A stretch of DNA of 64,000 bases, taken from Microbacterium schleiferi (GTDB taxonomy: Bacteria > Actinomycetota > Actinomycetes > Actinomycetales > Microbacteriaceae). Under the pieces are notes generated by a model. It made no database searches. It had not been told where the DNA came from and worked only from the letters and a program-made list of their open reading frames with translations. The stretch lies in the NCBI RefSeq assembly GCF_020781975.1, contig NZ_JAJGNI010000005.1, forward strand, positions 1-64,000. The letters are read 5' to 3'. Shown here piece by piece: positions 24,142-32,910 of the stretch (within the stretch, counting starts at the first letter, position 1; the number at the start of each line of letters is the position of its first letter). The translations under genes and the position numbers were made by a program.

Positions 24142-25836
24142 TCAGGGGCGGCGCCCCAGCAGCGCATCGACCGCCGCCGTCACAAAAGACGCGGCAGCTC
24201 CGACAGCCAGTGCGACCCCGGCGGCGACGGGGGAGAGCGATCCTCCCTCGAACGGCGGGAGCACGAACATGACGAACGATGCGACAGTCAGCATCCCGCC
24301 GAGGATCACGGTCGAGACGCGACGGATGACGCCCGTGACGACCCGGCGATCCCGATCGTCGGCGAAGAGGCGGATCTTGACGGTGAGTTTGCCGTCGGCA
24401 AGATCGCCGACGATGGTCTCGATCCGATCGGGGAGTCGCCGGAGGCGCGGGAATGCGCCGAGCGCGGACCGGCCGATCGCCCCCGCGAGGGCGCGCGGCC
24501 GCAATTGGGAGAGGATGAGCGCCTGCGCTGCGTCGCGGGACTCGCCGATGACATCCATCGTCGGTGCCGCAGTGCGCAGGGTCCCCTCGAGGATCGCGAA
24601 AGCGCGGCCGGCGGCGACGAGGTCTGCGGGGAGGGCGCTGCCATAGCGGGTGAACAGGTCGCTGGCGTTGTCGATGGTTCGGAGGGTGATGCGGGAGCCG
24701 CTGCCAAGATCGTGGGTGACGAACTCCGCGAGCGCACGCCGGAACCCGGGCTCATCGGCGGGGTTTGCCAGCGGCATGATCGCCAGCGCGGCATCCGCCA
24801 CCCGGCGGGTATCGCCCTGCAGGAACGCGATCGCGAGGTCCTGCACCGTTTGCCGCAGATCCCGGTCCAGGCGCCCGACCGACCCGAAGTCGATGAGCGC
24901 CGGCGTGCCCTCTGGGTCGATGATGACGTTGCCCGGATGCAGGTCGGCGTGAAAGACCCCGTCGATCACGAGCTGGCGCAAGAAGCTGCGCAGAACGGTG
25001 CGCAGGGCATCCTCGATCTCGTCGCTCTGCCCCTCGCGCCGCAGCGCCGTGATCGTCTCGCCGTCGATGAACTCCATCGTGAGGACGCGGTCGGTGGACA
25101 GATCGGGGAAGAACCGCGGGATGCGCACCTCGTCACGAGCCGACCGCGCCGACTGGGCGAGGCTCTCGAGGTTGCTTGCCTCACGCGCAAAATCGGCCTG
25201 ATTGCGCAGATCCTGGGCGTATTGCTTGGCGATGTCGAGCGCGCCGAACTGGCGGGCCTGCTTGATGCGACGGGTCGCCCAGCCGGCAAGCCGCAGCATG
25301 ATGTCGATATCGCAGTCCAGCAGGGCACGGATGCCGGGGCGCTGCACCTTCACGGCCACGACGGTGCCGTCATCCAGCGTCGCCCGGTGGACCTGGGCGA
25401 TGGATGCGGCAGCCAGCGGCTCCACGTCGAAGGTTGCGAAGCGGCCGCGACGCTCGCCGAGTTCGCGCTCGAGGAGTTCTTCGATCTGTGCGGCCGGCGC
25501 GGGGTTGACTTCCTTCTGCAGGCGCGAGAGCTCGCGAACCCATTCGGCCGGCAGGATGTCGTCGCGTGTCGAGAGGAGCTGTCCGGCCTTGATGAAGCCG
25601 CCACCTGCTTCTTCGAGCGCTTCGCGAAGCCCTCGTGCCTGGCGCGCACGGAGATCCGCTGTCGCCGGGTCGTAGCTGAAGTCGAGCTTGCGGAAGGGGA
25701 GGAGGCCGTGGCGCCTGGCCAGACCCCAGATCTGCCGGAACCGGGCGCGACGCTGTCGCCAGGTCAGGGGCTTCTCGCCCGCCGCGGCGGCAGCGAGGTC
25801 CGAGAATCGGGGTGGCGCGAACAGCGACGAACTCAC
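24142..25836 (-). CDS. ABC1/UbiB-family atypical kinase
   Basis: A 564-residue protein-kinase-like enzyme. The family motif KxGQ is in GGFIKAGQLLSTRDDI. The ATP-site lysine is in VVAVKVQRPG, and the catalytic-loop equivalents are FHADLHPGNVI and ALIDFGSVG. Two C-terminal membrane helices (about 505-525 and 535-555) anchor it. UbiB proteins support isoprenoid quinone synthesis; actinobacteria use menaquinone, so the exact role is open. The GTG at 25836 fits the family N-terminus. A divergent gene starts 56 bp away. Confidence 0.92.
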   Translation of the reverse strand: MSSSLFAPPRFSDLAAAAAGEKPLTWRQRRARFRQIWGLARRHGLLPFRKLDFSYDPATADLRARQARGLREALEEAGGGFIKAGQLLSTRDDILPAEWVRELSRLQKEVNPAPAAQIEELLERELGERRGRFATFDVEPLAAASIAQVHRATLDDGTVVAVKVQRPGIRALLDCDIDIMLRLAGWATRRIKQARQFGALDIAKQYAQDLRNQADFAREASNLESLAQSARSARDEVRIPRFFPDLSTDRVLTMEFIDGETITALRREGQSDEIEDALRTVLRSFLRQLVIDGVFHADLHPGNVIIDPEGTPALIDFGSVGRLDRDLRQTVQDLAIAFLQGDTRRVADAALAIMPLANPADEPGFRRALAEFVTHDLGSGSRITLRTIDNASDLFTRYGSALPADLVAAGRAFAILEGTLRTAAPTMDVIGESRDAAQALILSQLRPRALAGAIGRSALGAFPRLRRLPDRIETIVGDLADGKLTVKIRLFADDRDRRVVTGVIRRVSTVILGGMLTVASFVMFVLPPFEGGSLSPVAAGVALAVGAAASFVTAAVDALLGRRP

Positions 25837-25892
25837 GGTCCGATTCTTCCGTGTCTTACGGCATCCGGGGTCACCCGGGCTACGGTGGGGCC

Positions 25893-26423
25893 ATGACCGA
25901 TACGGATGCTGAGACCTCGACCTCCCTCACGTCGGGATCAGTGCTTCCCGGTGTTGAGATCGTCGCGGCCATCCGCCGTGTCGCGACGGTGACGGCTCTC
26001 GCTCTCCTCGCTTACATGACCTTCACGCGAGGCAGCGCTGGCGCATGCGTCGGCGGAGTCGGCGCGGACGGCGGCTACATCGACGCGAATGGCGATCCGA
26101 CTGACGTGGTGCCGCAGTGCATCACGTTGACGCTGGGGCCGAGCCCGGTAGTCATCATCGCCGTTGTGCTCACCTTCATCATCGCGCTCACTCTCGTCAT
26201 CCGACGAGCGCAGACCGTTCCGGCGGCGCTGCGCATCCTCGACCGCGCAACCATTGTGATCCTGGCTATCACGGCGGTGTCGCTGGTCGTCTCGCTCGTC
26301 TGGTTCGGGCTCCTCCCCATTCGCGACTGGAACCCCCACGGCCCGTGGGGATTCGTCTTCCCCTTCCCGTTCGGGGCGGTCGATCTCTCCATCAGCCCGA
26401 TGCAGGCATCCCTCGGCGGCTAG
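25893..26423 (+). CDS. Predicted membrane protein of unknown function
   Basis: I do not recognise a family. The 176-residue product has about three to four membrane helices (around 25-45, 85-105, 120-145). An outer loop carries two cysteines (GACVGGVG and PQCITLTLG), which may form a disulfide. The ATG at 25893 is chosen over the longer frame that overlaps the divergent kinase gene. It converges on the next gene with no gap. Confidence 0.75.
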   Translation: MTDTDAETSTSLTSGSVLPGVEIVAAIRRVATVTALALLAYMTFTRGSAGACVGGVGADGGYIDANGDPTDVVPQCITLTLGPSPVVIIAVVLTFIIALTLVIRRAQTVPAALRILDRATIVILAITAVSLVVSLVWFGLLPIRDWNPHGPWGFVFPFPFGAVDLSISPMQASLGG

Positions 26424-26424
26424 C

Positions 26425-27006
26425 TCAGGCTCGGTCGCGGCGCGGGGTGGCGAACCACGTCGCGAGGATGAACGCGCCGACGACGCCGAAGACCAGCCAG
26501 GTCAGCGCAGCGCCGACCCAGCCCGTGACGAAGAAGCCGAACATGAGCGCTGCGAACCACAGCAGCGCCACCAGCGCGACCGTCATGAGGGTCAACAGGA
26601 TGCCGCGCAGCGGTGCGCGTGCGAAGAGGCCGAAGCCCCACGCGGTGCGTTGCGGAATCCCGAAAACGGCAGGCAGCATGATGGCCGCGACCGTAAGCGC
26701 CGGGATCACAAGCCACGAGGCGACCAGCGCGCTTGCTGAGACGGCGACCGTGAGCAGCAGCACCGCGAGCCATTCGCCCCAGCTCGGCCATCGCTTGCCG
26801 GCGCCGAGCGCAGACCGGAACGCGGCCGCAACCAGCGCGACGCTGGCCACGACTCCGGCGAGCGAAGCGAGCGCAAGCAGCACGAAGACGACGGATGCCG
26901 CGGGCGTGACAAACGGCACCACGAGCAGCGCTTGCACCGCGGTGTTCAGCACGACGACTGGCACCCACACCCGCCAGGTGCGCCCGAGCAGCACCCACGT
27001 GCTCAC
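26425..27006 (-). CDS. Predicted polytopic membrane protein
   Basis: A 193-residue, strongly hydrophobic protein with about five or six membrane helices and short charged loops (RSALGAGKRWPSWGEW, TPRRDRA at the end). No family is recognised. The GTG at 27006 overlaps the stop of the upstream lipoprotein gene (GTGA), so the two are translated together. Confidence 0.78.
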   Translation of the reverse strand: MSTWVLLGRTWRVWVPVVVLNTAVQALLVVPFVTPAASVVFVLLALASLAGVVASVALVAAAFRSALGAGKRWPSWGEWLAVLLLTVAVSASALVASWLVIPALTVAAIMLPAVFGIPQRTAWGFGLFARAPLRGILLTLMTVALVALLWFAALMFGFFVTGWVGAALTWLVFGVVGAFILATWFATPRRDRA

Positions 27007-27353
27007 AGGTCACCTCGCACGGCGTCATCCAGGATGTCCCAGTACTTCCCGCTGTAGACGGTCTCGTCTGCGACCGTCACGACAACCGTGTCGGTCGCAT
27101 CGGCGGGGGATTCGACCGTGATCGTCTGACCGTCTGCCGTCTTACCGGTGCACGACACCGCCTCGCCGTCCTGCTCACACACCGGCGCAACCAGCACGTC
27201 GATGTTCTTCGCGAGCAGGATGTCGATAGCGGCGTACCGGATCTCGGTCATGTGATTTCCACCGACCGGCGCCAGGGCCTCGACCTGCGAGCATCCGGCC
27301 ACCGCCAGCATGCTCGCCGCGAGCACGGATGCCGTGATCAGTCGCCGCTTCAC
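27003..27353 (-). CDS. Small lipoprotein of unknown function
   Basis: A 116-residue exported protein. The signal peptide ends in MLAVAGCSQ (lipobox Cys about residue 21). The mature part has two further cysteines (PVCEQDGEAVSCTG) spaced for a disulfide. The GTG at 27353 overlaps the stop of the phosphoesterase gene, giving a three-gene coupled run with the membrane protein downstream. No family is recognised. Confidence 0.8.
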   Translation of the reverse strand: MKRRLITASVLAASMLAVAGCSQVEALAPVGGNHMTEIRYAAIDILLAKNIDVLVAPVCEQDGEAVSCTGKTADGQTITVESPADATDTVVVTVADETVYSGKYWDILDDAVRGDL

Positions 27354-29143
27354 AGTCCACGCTCCGTCTCGTACGCCAGGATCCGTGCGTTCTCGGTCAG
27401 ATGCTGTTTCTCGAGCGCGGCATCCGTGATTCGCGACAGATCGAACGGGGCCTTCAGCAGCAGTTCGGTGTTGCGATCCAGCGGTGAGCCGCGACGCATC
27501 ATCGGGCTCTCTGCCCAGTCGTTGGAGGCGAACTCGCGCGAGCGTGAGGCGAGGTCGGCGACGCTGCCGCTGGAACCGGGAACCGCGGGGGAGGCGTGAT
27601 CGAGCACCGTCGTGAACAGCGACAGGGTGCCGTCGCGGTTGTCGACGATCTCGACCACCTGTTGCTGTTGCGGGAAGTCGATGCACGATGCCGTCGTGAT
27701 CTCCCAGAAGCCGCGCTCGCCGTCTGCGTGGGCGAGGATCTGATTCAGATGGGTATGGCCGTTCAGCCACCCGATCACGACGGGGTACTTCAGCAGCATC
27801 GCGACGAACTCCTCGGCGCCGTAGAGCTTCTGCGGGTCATCGAAGCGCTGCGCCTTGTTCTCGAGCGTGAGGCTGTTGTGGTGGCTGAAGATCAGGACGA
27901 GCTTGTTCTCGGCCTGCGCCTGCTGCAGCTGCGTTTCGAGCCAGCGGAACTGCACCTCGGGAACCGCGCCGTCGGGCCCCGCGACCTGATTGCACGTGTC
28001 GAGGCCGAAACCACGGACGTTCGGTGACAGGTCGGCCGACCACCAGGTCTCGCCCGAGTCGACGTTGTGTTGGGTGAAGCCGTGGCCCACGGGGCCGGGC
28101 GTCGGCTGGGTGTTGAAGTGTTCGGCCATGAACTCGCGCTGTTCGAACAGGTAGCGCTCGGGGCTGGCGGCGACCTCCTTGAAACCGGGCCGACCCCACG
28201 CGAGCCCCAGCGCATCGACTGCCTGCTGCAGGATGCCGGTGGCAGCGGCCCACCCGCCGAGGGCCATTCCCGCCGTACCCTCGAGGGCGTAGGACTTCTG
28301 GGCGCCGATCGCCAGGGCGTGCAGCTGCGGGCTGAGATTGAACGTGCCGAGCAGCAGCGTGTCGTGGTTTCCGTAGACGGCGTACCAGGGGGCCGGCAGG
28401 CCGACCGAGTCCACGGGCTTCGCGATCGCCTGCGAGAGCAGATCCGGAAGCGTCGGGAAGCCGTAGTCGCCGAAGGCTCCGCCGCTTGGGTCACCGGGCC
28501 GGTACGCCCAGGTGGCTTCGGCCCAAGCCTGCACTCCCTGGTAGGTCGAACTCGCGTACGCCGGGTCGACGCTCAGGCCGTCCATGAGATCGATATACCA
28601 CCGCAGCTCCATGTGCGAGTGCATGTCGGCAGAGTCGCCGGTGACGATCGCGGCGCTCATCGGGGCTCCCGTGAGCGGGCTGTACCGGGCATCCGAAAAC
28701 GCCTGCACCATCGCCGCTGTCGCATGCGGGCTCAGGGGGTCTTGCGGGTGGAACGCGGAGCCCCACGCCGAGTGGTCTTGCACGATCATGGGTTCGATGC
28801 GGCCGGGGGACTGCGCGTCGATGACGTGGAGGTCAGAGAGGTGCCCGAGGTACAGCAGCGAACGTCGGGCCGTCGTGCGTGCGCTCGAGGGCGTCGCTCG
28901 CAGGATGTCGAGACGAGGGATAAACGGCTCGCCGGGTCCGGTCACCAGTCCCCGGTACGAACCCTGAATGACACTGCCCTGCAGAATCGTCTGCTGCAGG
29001 GTCGTCGGGATGCGTGCCGCGGTCTGCGCTGTCGTCTGTGCGCGGGCGACAAGACCGCGCCCGAGGACGTCGATGTTCAGTCCGGTGGCGGCAGCGAGCG
29101 CTGCAACGCCGGTGAGGAAGTGGCGGCGGGACAGTCCGGGCAT
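27350..29143 (-). CDS. Tat-exported metallophosphoesterase (TIGR03767-like)
   Basis: A 597-residue calcineurin-fold phosphoesterase. A Tat signal (SRRHFLTGVAALAAATG) directs it outside the cell. Metal-site motifs follow in order: LGHLSDLHVID (D-x-H), TGDSAD, VYGNHDTL, FSHHNS and NGHTHLNQ. The size and motifs fit the actinobacterial TIGR03767 family as I recall it. The substrate is unknown; a cell-envelope phosphodiester is likely. Two small envelope-protein genes follow with 4-nt overlaps. Confidence 0.88.
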   Translation of the reverse strand: MPGLSRRHFLTGVAALAAATGLNIDVLGRGLVARAQTTAQTAARIPTTLQQTILQGSVIQGSYRGLVTGPGEPFIPRLDILRATPSSARTTARRSLLYLGHLSDLHVIDAQSPGRIEPMIVQDHSAWGSAFHPQDPLSPHATAAMVQAFSDARYSPLTGAPMSAAIVTGDSADMHSHMELRWYIDLMDGLSVDPAYASSTYQGVQAWAEATWAYRPGDPSGGAFGDYGFPTLPDLLSQAIAKPVDSVGLPAPWYAVYGNHDTLLLGTFNLSPQLHALAIGAQKSYALEGTAGMALGGWAAATGILQQAVDALGLAWGRPGFKEVAASPERYLFEQREFMAEHFNTQPTPGPVGHGFTQHNVDSGETWWSADLSPNVRGFGLDTCNQVAGPDGAVPEVQFRWLETQLQQAQAENKLVLIFSHHNSLTLENKAQRFDDPQKLYGAEEFVAMLLKYPVVIGWLNGHTHLNQILAHADGERGFWEITTASCIDFPQQQQVVEIVDNRDGTLSLFTTVLDHASPAVPGSSGSVADLASRSREFASNDWAESPMMRRGSPLDRNTELLLKAPFDLSRITDAALEKQHLTENARILAYETERGL

Positions 29144-29217
29144 CGATGCCGTCCGTTCGGGTCAGGCGACAATGCTCTGACTTTATCGGAACGGCGCGCG
29201 TCCATACCGGAGCGAAC

Positions 29218-29799
29218 TCAGGCGTCGGGTCGTTCGATCAGCACGAGACCCTGCTTGGTCAGAGCGAGAGTCACCCAGCCGTCGCCGAACAGGTAGGTCA
29301 TCCCGTACCCGTCCTCATCGACCGCGACGGCGTATTGCGGGTCTGTCGTGATGTAGGTGCCCTGGGCGCCGTCCTCGCGCAGCCAGCCCTGACCGATGAG
29401 GTCGGCCTGCAGGCGCGTTGCCTCGCTGGCGGCGATCGGGGCCCAGCCGAAGACCAGCAGGTTGTCAGTCGCGGGGCCGTCGAAGTCAGCCCAGGTGCAC
29501 TGCAGGCCACCCTCGACGACTGTCGCGCCGACGAGGAAGTCGTCGGCGCGCGAGGTCCAGCCGTAGCTGGTGAGCTCGTCGACGAGCGAGGCGGAGATGA
29601 GTGTGTCGCACGATGGTGCTGACGCCTCCGCGGTGGCGCTGGGGGAGGCATCCGGGGTCTCGACCGGAGCTGCTGGCGGGGCCGATTCTGTGGTCGTTGG
29701 TGTGGGAGAGGGTGCGGGACCTGTCGAGCAGGCGGCAAGCGCCAGTGCGCCCAGCAGGATTGGAGCCAGGAGGGTCGTGTGCAGCGCTCGTGAGGTCAT
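29218..29799 (-). CDS. Lipoprotein with Thr/Pro-rich linker
   Basis: A 193-residue lipoprotein with lipobox ALALAACST (Cys about 24) and a low-complexity Pro/Thr/Ala/Ser linker to about residue 60. The globular domain has two cysteines (SCDTLI and LQCTWADF), the pattern of DUF3558-like actinobacterial lipoproteins, though that family is only a guess. The ATG overlaps the stop of the phosphatase gene upstream (ATGA). Confidence 0.78.
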   Translation of the reverse strand: MTSRALHTTLLAPILLGALALAACSTGPAPSPTPTTTESAPPAAPVETPDASPSATAEASAPSCDTLISASLVDELTSYGWTSRADDFLVGATVVEGGLQCTWADFDGPATDNLLVFGWAPIAASEATRLQADLIGQGWLREDGAQGTYITTDPQYAVAVDEDGYGMTYLFGDGWVTLALTKQGLVLIERPDA

Positions 29800-30617
29800 G
29801 ACGCTGCCTCATCGCCACGGAGAAGGTCGATGAAGGCATCGTGCAGGATGCCGTTGGTGGCGATGCCCGACCGATCGCTTAGGGTGTGGGTTCCGTCGAC
29901 CGCAGTGAACCGGCCACCGGCTTCGTGCAGGATCGGCACGTAGGGAGCGATGTCGTATTCCTTCACGCCGAACTCGGCGACCATCTCGAGGCGGCCTTCG
30001 GCAAGCAGCATGTAGGGCCAGGCGTCACCGTATCCGCGATCGCGCCAGACGGCGCGGGTCAGGCGGATGAGGTCATCGACGCGGCCCGCCTCGTCCCACT
30101 GGCCGATGCTTTGAAAGCTGACGCTCGCACGATCGAGGGAGTCGATGTCTGAAACCTGTAGTCGAGTCGCCTCGCCCGAGGGGGTCGAGGTCCACGCGCC
30201 GAGCCCGGTGGCGCCCCACCAGCGTCGCCCGATCGCGGGCTGACTGACCACACCGACGCGGGGAACGCCGTCGATCGCGAGGGCGACGAGCGTCGCCCAC
30301 ATCGGGATGCCCTTGAGGTAGTTGGCTGTTCCGTCGATCGGATCGATAATCCACTCCCGTGCGGCGTTGCCGGATGATCCGAACTCCTCGCCGAAGATCC
30401 CGTCATCGGGACGCTCGGCCTCGAGGACGTCGCGAATGGCCCGCTCGGTCGCCAGATCGGCCTCCGTCACGTACGTGGCATCCGGCTTGACACGGATGTC
30501 GAGATCCGCGGCGTCAAAGCGTGCCATCGACACGGCGTCAGCGGCATCCGCGAGCCGCAGCGCGAGGCTCAGCTCTGCCGAGAGATCGCCGTCGAAGGGT
30601 GCGTCAAAGCTGTTCAT
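29796..30617 (-). CDS. Inositol-monophosphatase-family phosphatase (possible histidinol-phosphatase)
   Basis: A 273-residue Mg-dependent phosphatase. Metal ligands appear in IFGEEFGSS, in WIIDPIDGTANYLKG, and in GYGDAWPYMLLAEGR. The last motif, with an aromatic after GD, resembles HisN-type histidinol-phosphatases of actinobacteria, so histidine synthesis is possible. Inositol-1-phosphate or nucleotide phosphates are alternatives. The ATG at 30617 is used; an in-frame GTG 18 nt upstream is also plausible. Confidence 0.87.
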   Translation of the reverse strand: MNSFDAPFDGDLSAELSLALRLADAADAVSMARFDAADLDIRVKPDATYVTEADLATERAIRDVLEAERPDDGIFGEEFGSSGNAAREWIIDPIDGTANYLKGIPMWATLVALAIDGVPRVGVVSQPAIGRRWWGATGLGAWTSTPSGEATRLQVSDIDSLDRASVSFQSIGQWDEAGRVDDLIRLTRAVWRDRGYGDAWPYMLLAEGRLEMVAEFGVKEYDIAPYVPILHEAGGRFTAVDGTHTLSDRSGIATNGILHDAFIDLLRGDEAAS

Positions 30618-30740
30618 CGCGGGAGAGAAGCTCACAGACCAAGGATAGGCGGCGGCGCCTCCCGCGATTTCTCGGTGACGTAATCGTGATGCTAGAGTTG
30701 ACCCTCGGTTCGCCGCGCAATCTGAGCGTCGCAAACCTCT

Positions 30741-30816
30741 GCACCTCTAGCTCAATCGGCAGAGCAACTGACTCTTAATCAGTGGGTTCAGGGTTCAAGT
30801 CCCTGGGGGTGCACCA
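30741..30816 (+). tRNA. tRNA-Lys (CUU)
   Basis: A 76-nt cloverleaf with acceptor GCACCTC / GGGGTGC, a D arm (AGCTCAATCGGCAGAGC), and anticodon arm ACTGA-CTCTTAA-TCAGT. The anticodon is CTT. The T arm GGGTTCAAGTCCC and an encoded CCA complete the gene. Confidence 0.96.
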
Positions 30817-30977
30817 GCTCGTCAGTGCTGTCGCGTGTTCGTTCTTCGACGCGCACCGCTGCCGCGTCCGTCCGCCTCGCGTGAGAGTGCTCTCACATAG
30901 CGTTCGCATAGCCGGCGCTAAAGGTAGATTCGTTGTCAGAGCAACACCTTCGCGATATTCGGGTAATCGCGAAGAAG

Positions 30978-31009
30978 GCGGCCCGGGTGAGAATTTCTCC
31001 CCGGGCCGC
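30978..31009. terminator. Bidirectional terminator between tRNA-Lys and the MFS gene
   Basis: GCGGCCCGGG (30978-30987) pairs with CCCGGGCCGC (31000-31009) around a 12-nt loop, followed by GTTTCTGTCTT. It lies between the plus-strand tRNA and the minus-strand MFS gene. Confidence 0.8.
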
Positions 31010-31044
31010 GTTTCTGTCTTCGCGCGAACCTCTCCGCAGGATGC

Positions 31045-32286
31045 CTAGCCGGCGTCTCCGATGAGCACTGCTGCGCCTTCCTCCTGCACATCGGCGACGT
31101 GACCGTCGATGCGGGTAAGGGCTCCGCGCCCGAGCAGGATGATCAGTCCCGACACCAGAACCGCGACGGCGGCGACGTAGTACGGCACGCTCGCCGAGAA
31201 CGCATGCCACAGGAGTGCGGCAAGCGGGGGAGCGGCCGCACCGCCGAGGAAGCGCACCGCAGAGTACGCCGACGAAGCGACGGCCCGGGGTTGGTCTGTG
31301 GCTTCCATGACCGATTCGGTGAGAACCGTGTTCATGACGCCCAGAAGAAGGCCTCCGATGACGATGCAGGTGACCAGCGCCGCCGCCGACTCGACGAGCA
31401 GTCCCGCAACCAGAAGGTCCACGGCAAGCAGCACGAGCGTGCCCTGCATGATCGTGGTGCGAGGCATCCGTCGTGCCAGGGCTGGCGCGACCCAGACGCT
31501 CGTGATCGCCAGCGCAACGCCCCAGCCGAAGAAGGTCAGGCCGATCCCCATCGCACCGAACCCGAGGGGGAAGGGCGAGAAGGCAAGCAGGATGAAGAAC
31601 CCGATGTTGTAGAACAGGGCAGCCGTTGCCAGCACGGCAAGGGCGGGGGTGCGCAGCGCGCGAATCGGTGCCGACAGCGGGATGGGGGTTCGCCGCTCGC
31701 CGGTCCTTCGAACGAGCACGGCGACCGCGATGAAGGCGATCGCCATGAGCGCCACTACCCCGAAGAATGGCCCGCGCCAGCTGACCTCGCCGAGAAGACC
31801 GCCGAGGAGCGGCCCGATCGCGATCCCCAGTCCGAGGGCGGCTTCGTAGAGGACGATCGCCGCGCCGCTTCCGCCAGCTGCCGCGCCGACGATGGTCGCC
31901 AGGGCTGTCGAGATGAACAGGGCGTTGCCGAGTCCCCAGCCGGCACGGAAGCCGATGATGGCGTCGACGCTGCCGGAGAGTGCGGACAGGAGCGAGAAGA
32001 GCACGATGAGCCCCAGCCCCGTCATGAGGGTGGCCTTCGTGCCGATCCGGCTCGAGACCCAGCTCGTGACGAGCATCGCAAGCCCCGTGACCAGCAGATA
32101 GCTGGTGAACAGCAGCTCGGTTTCCACGGGCGTTGCGTCGAGCGAGGCGGCGATTGCGGGCAGGATCGGGTCGACCAGGCCGATTCCCATGAATGCGACG
32201 ACACAGGCGAACGCGACAGCCCACACCTGTGCCGGCTGGCGCCAGACCGACGCGACGGATGCCGAAGCGTGAGTGGATGAGGTCAT
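31045..32286 (-). CDS. MFS drug-efflux-type transporter
   Basis: A 413-residue, 12-helix major facilitator. DHA1-type features include the first-helix GIGLVDPILPAIA, the loop-2 signature SSRIGTKATLM, and motif C-like ALGLGIAIGPLLGGLLG. It overlaps the upstream marR gene by 4 nt (ATGA), so the pair is a repressor/pump operon. The exported compound is unknown. Confidence 0.9.
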   Translation of the reverse strand: MTSSTHASASVASVWRQPAQVWAVAFACVVAFMGIGLVDPILPAIAASLDATPVETELLFTSYLLVTGLAMLVTSWVSSRIGTKATLMTGLGLIVLFSLLSALSGSVDAIIGFRAGWGLGNALFISTALATIVGAAAGGSGAAIVLYEAALGLGIAIGPLLGGLLGEVSWRGPFFGVVALMAIAFIAVAVLVRRTGERRTPIPLSAPIRALRTPALAVLATAALFYNIGFFILLAFSPFPLGFGAMGIGLTFFGWGVALAITSVWVAPALARRMPRTTIMQGTLVLLAVDLLVAGLLVESAAALVTCIVIGGLLLGVMNTVLTESVMEATDQPRAVASSAYSAVRFLGGAAAPPLAALLWHAFSASVPYYVAAVAVLVSGLIILLGRGALTRIDGHVADVQEEGAAVLIGDAG

Positions 32287-32729
32287 TGGTTCCGTCCTGA
32301 GGCGTCGAGGGGAGCGTCGATCGTGCGCTCGCGCAGCAGCTGAGCCGTGCGCTCGAGTGCAGCACGGTCGTCGTCGGTGAGGTCAGCGAACAGGGGGGCG
32401 AGCGTCTCGCTCAGTTGGGTCCGCCACCGCGCGAGCGCTCCTCGTCCGTCAGCGGTGATGCGCACGACCGTCGCACGCGAATCATCGGGGTCGGGGGAAC
32501 GGGTCACGAGCGCCTCATCCGCCATCTGGCCGATCAACCTCGTCATCCCGGGCTGCGTCGTTCGCGCGGCCGAAGCGAGTTCGCCGATCCGGAGTGCGCC
32601 CTCCCGCTCCAGGGTGGCAAGGGCTCGCCACTGCGCCGCGGGGGTGTCGTTGCCGGTGCGATGCGCCGCGATGCGACCCAGTGAGTAGGCCGCGCTGATG
32701 ATCGTTTCGATGGGGCCGGCGTCTGTCAC
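32283..32729 (-). CDS. MarR-family transcriptional repressor
   Basis: A 148-residue winged-helix regulator. The HTH spans LRIGELASAARTTQPGMTRL and the wing ends RSPDPDDSRATVVRIT. The GTG at 32729 is the family-consistent start. It lies directly before the MFS pump gene, and an A/T-rich palindrome is 10 bp upstream, so it most likely represses itself and the pump until a small ligand binds. Confidence 0.9.
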   Translation of the reverse strand: MTDAGPIETIISAAYSLGRIAAHRTGNDTPAAQWRALATLEREGALRIGELASAARTTQPGMTRLIGQMADEALVTRSPDPDDSRATVVRITADGRGALARWRTQLSETLAPLFADLTDDDRAALERTAQLLRERTIDAPLDASGRNQ

Positions 32730-32738
32730 GATCTCGAC

Positions 32739-32757
32739 TATATACCTCAGATATATA
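32739..32757. promoter_or_regulatory. Candidate MarR operator
   Basis: An imperfect 8-3-8 inverted repeat, TATATACC-TCA-GATATATA (7 of 8 pairs), lies 10-28 bp upstream of the MarR GTG. It overlaps the expected -10 region. Confidence 0.6.
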
Positions 32758-32859
32758 ACACAGGCATGTAATCCCGATCCGGTCGCGAATCGGTAACGGA
32801 TGTCGGCATCCCGACGACACGACTTGCCTCGTGCCTCCTCGTCGCCTACTGTAGGTGCC

Positions 32860-32879
32860 ACCTGAATCAGCTTTCAGGT
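32860..32879. promoter_or_regulatory. Inverted repeat ahead of the ABC importer operon
   Basis: ACCTGAA-N6-TTCAGGT is perfect and lies 31 bp upstream of the binding-protein ATG, just after a possible -10 TACTGT. It fits a dimeric regulator site, perhaps for the TetR protein encoded in the same operon. Confidence 0.5.
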
Positions 32880-32910
32880 ATGCCCCCTTCCAACGGTGAA
32901 AGGCACGCAC

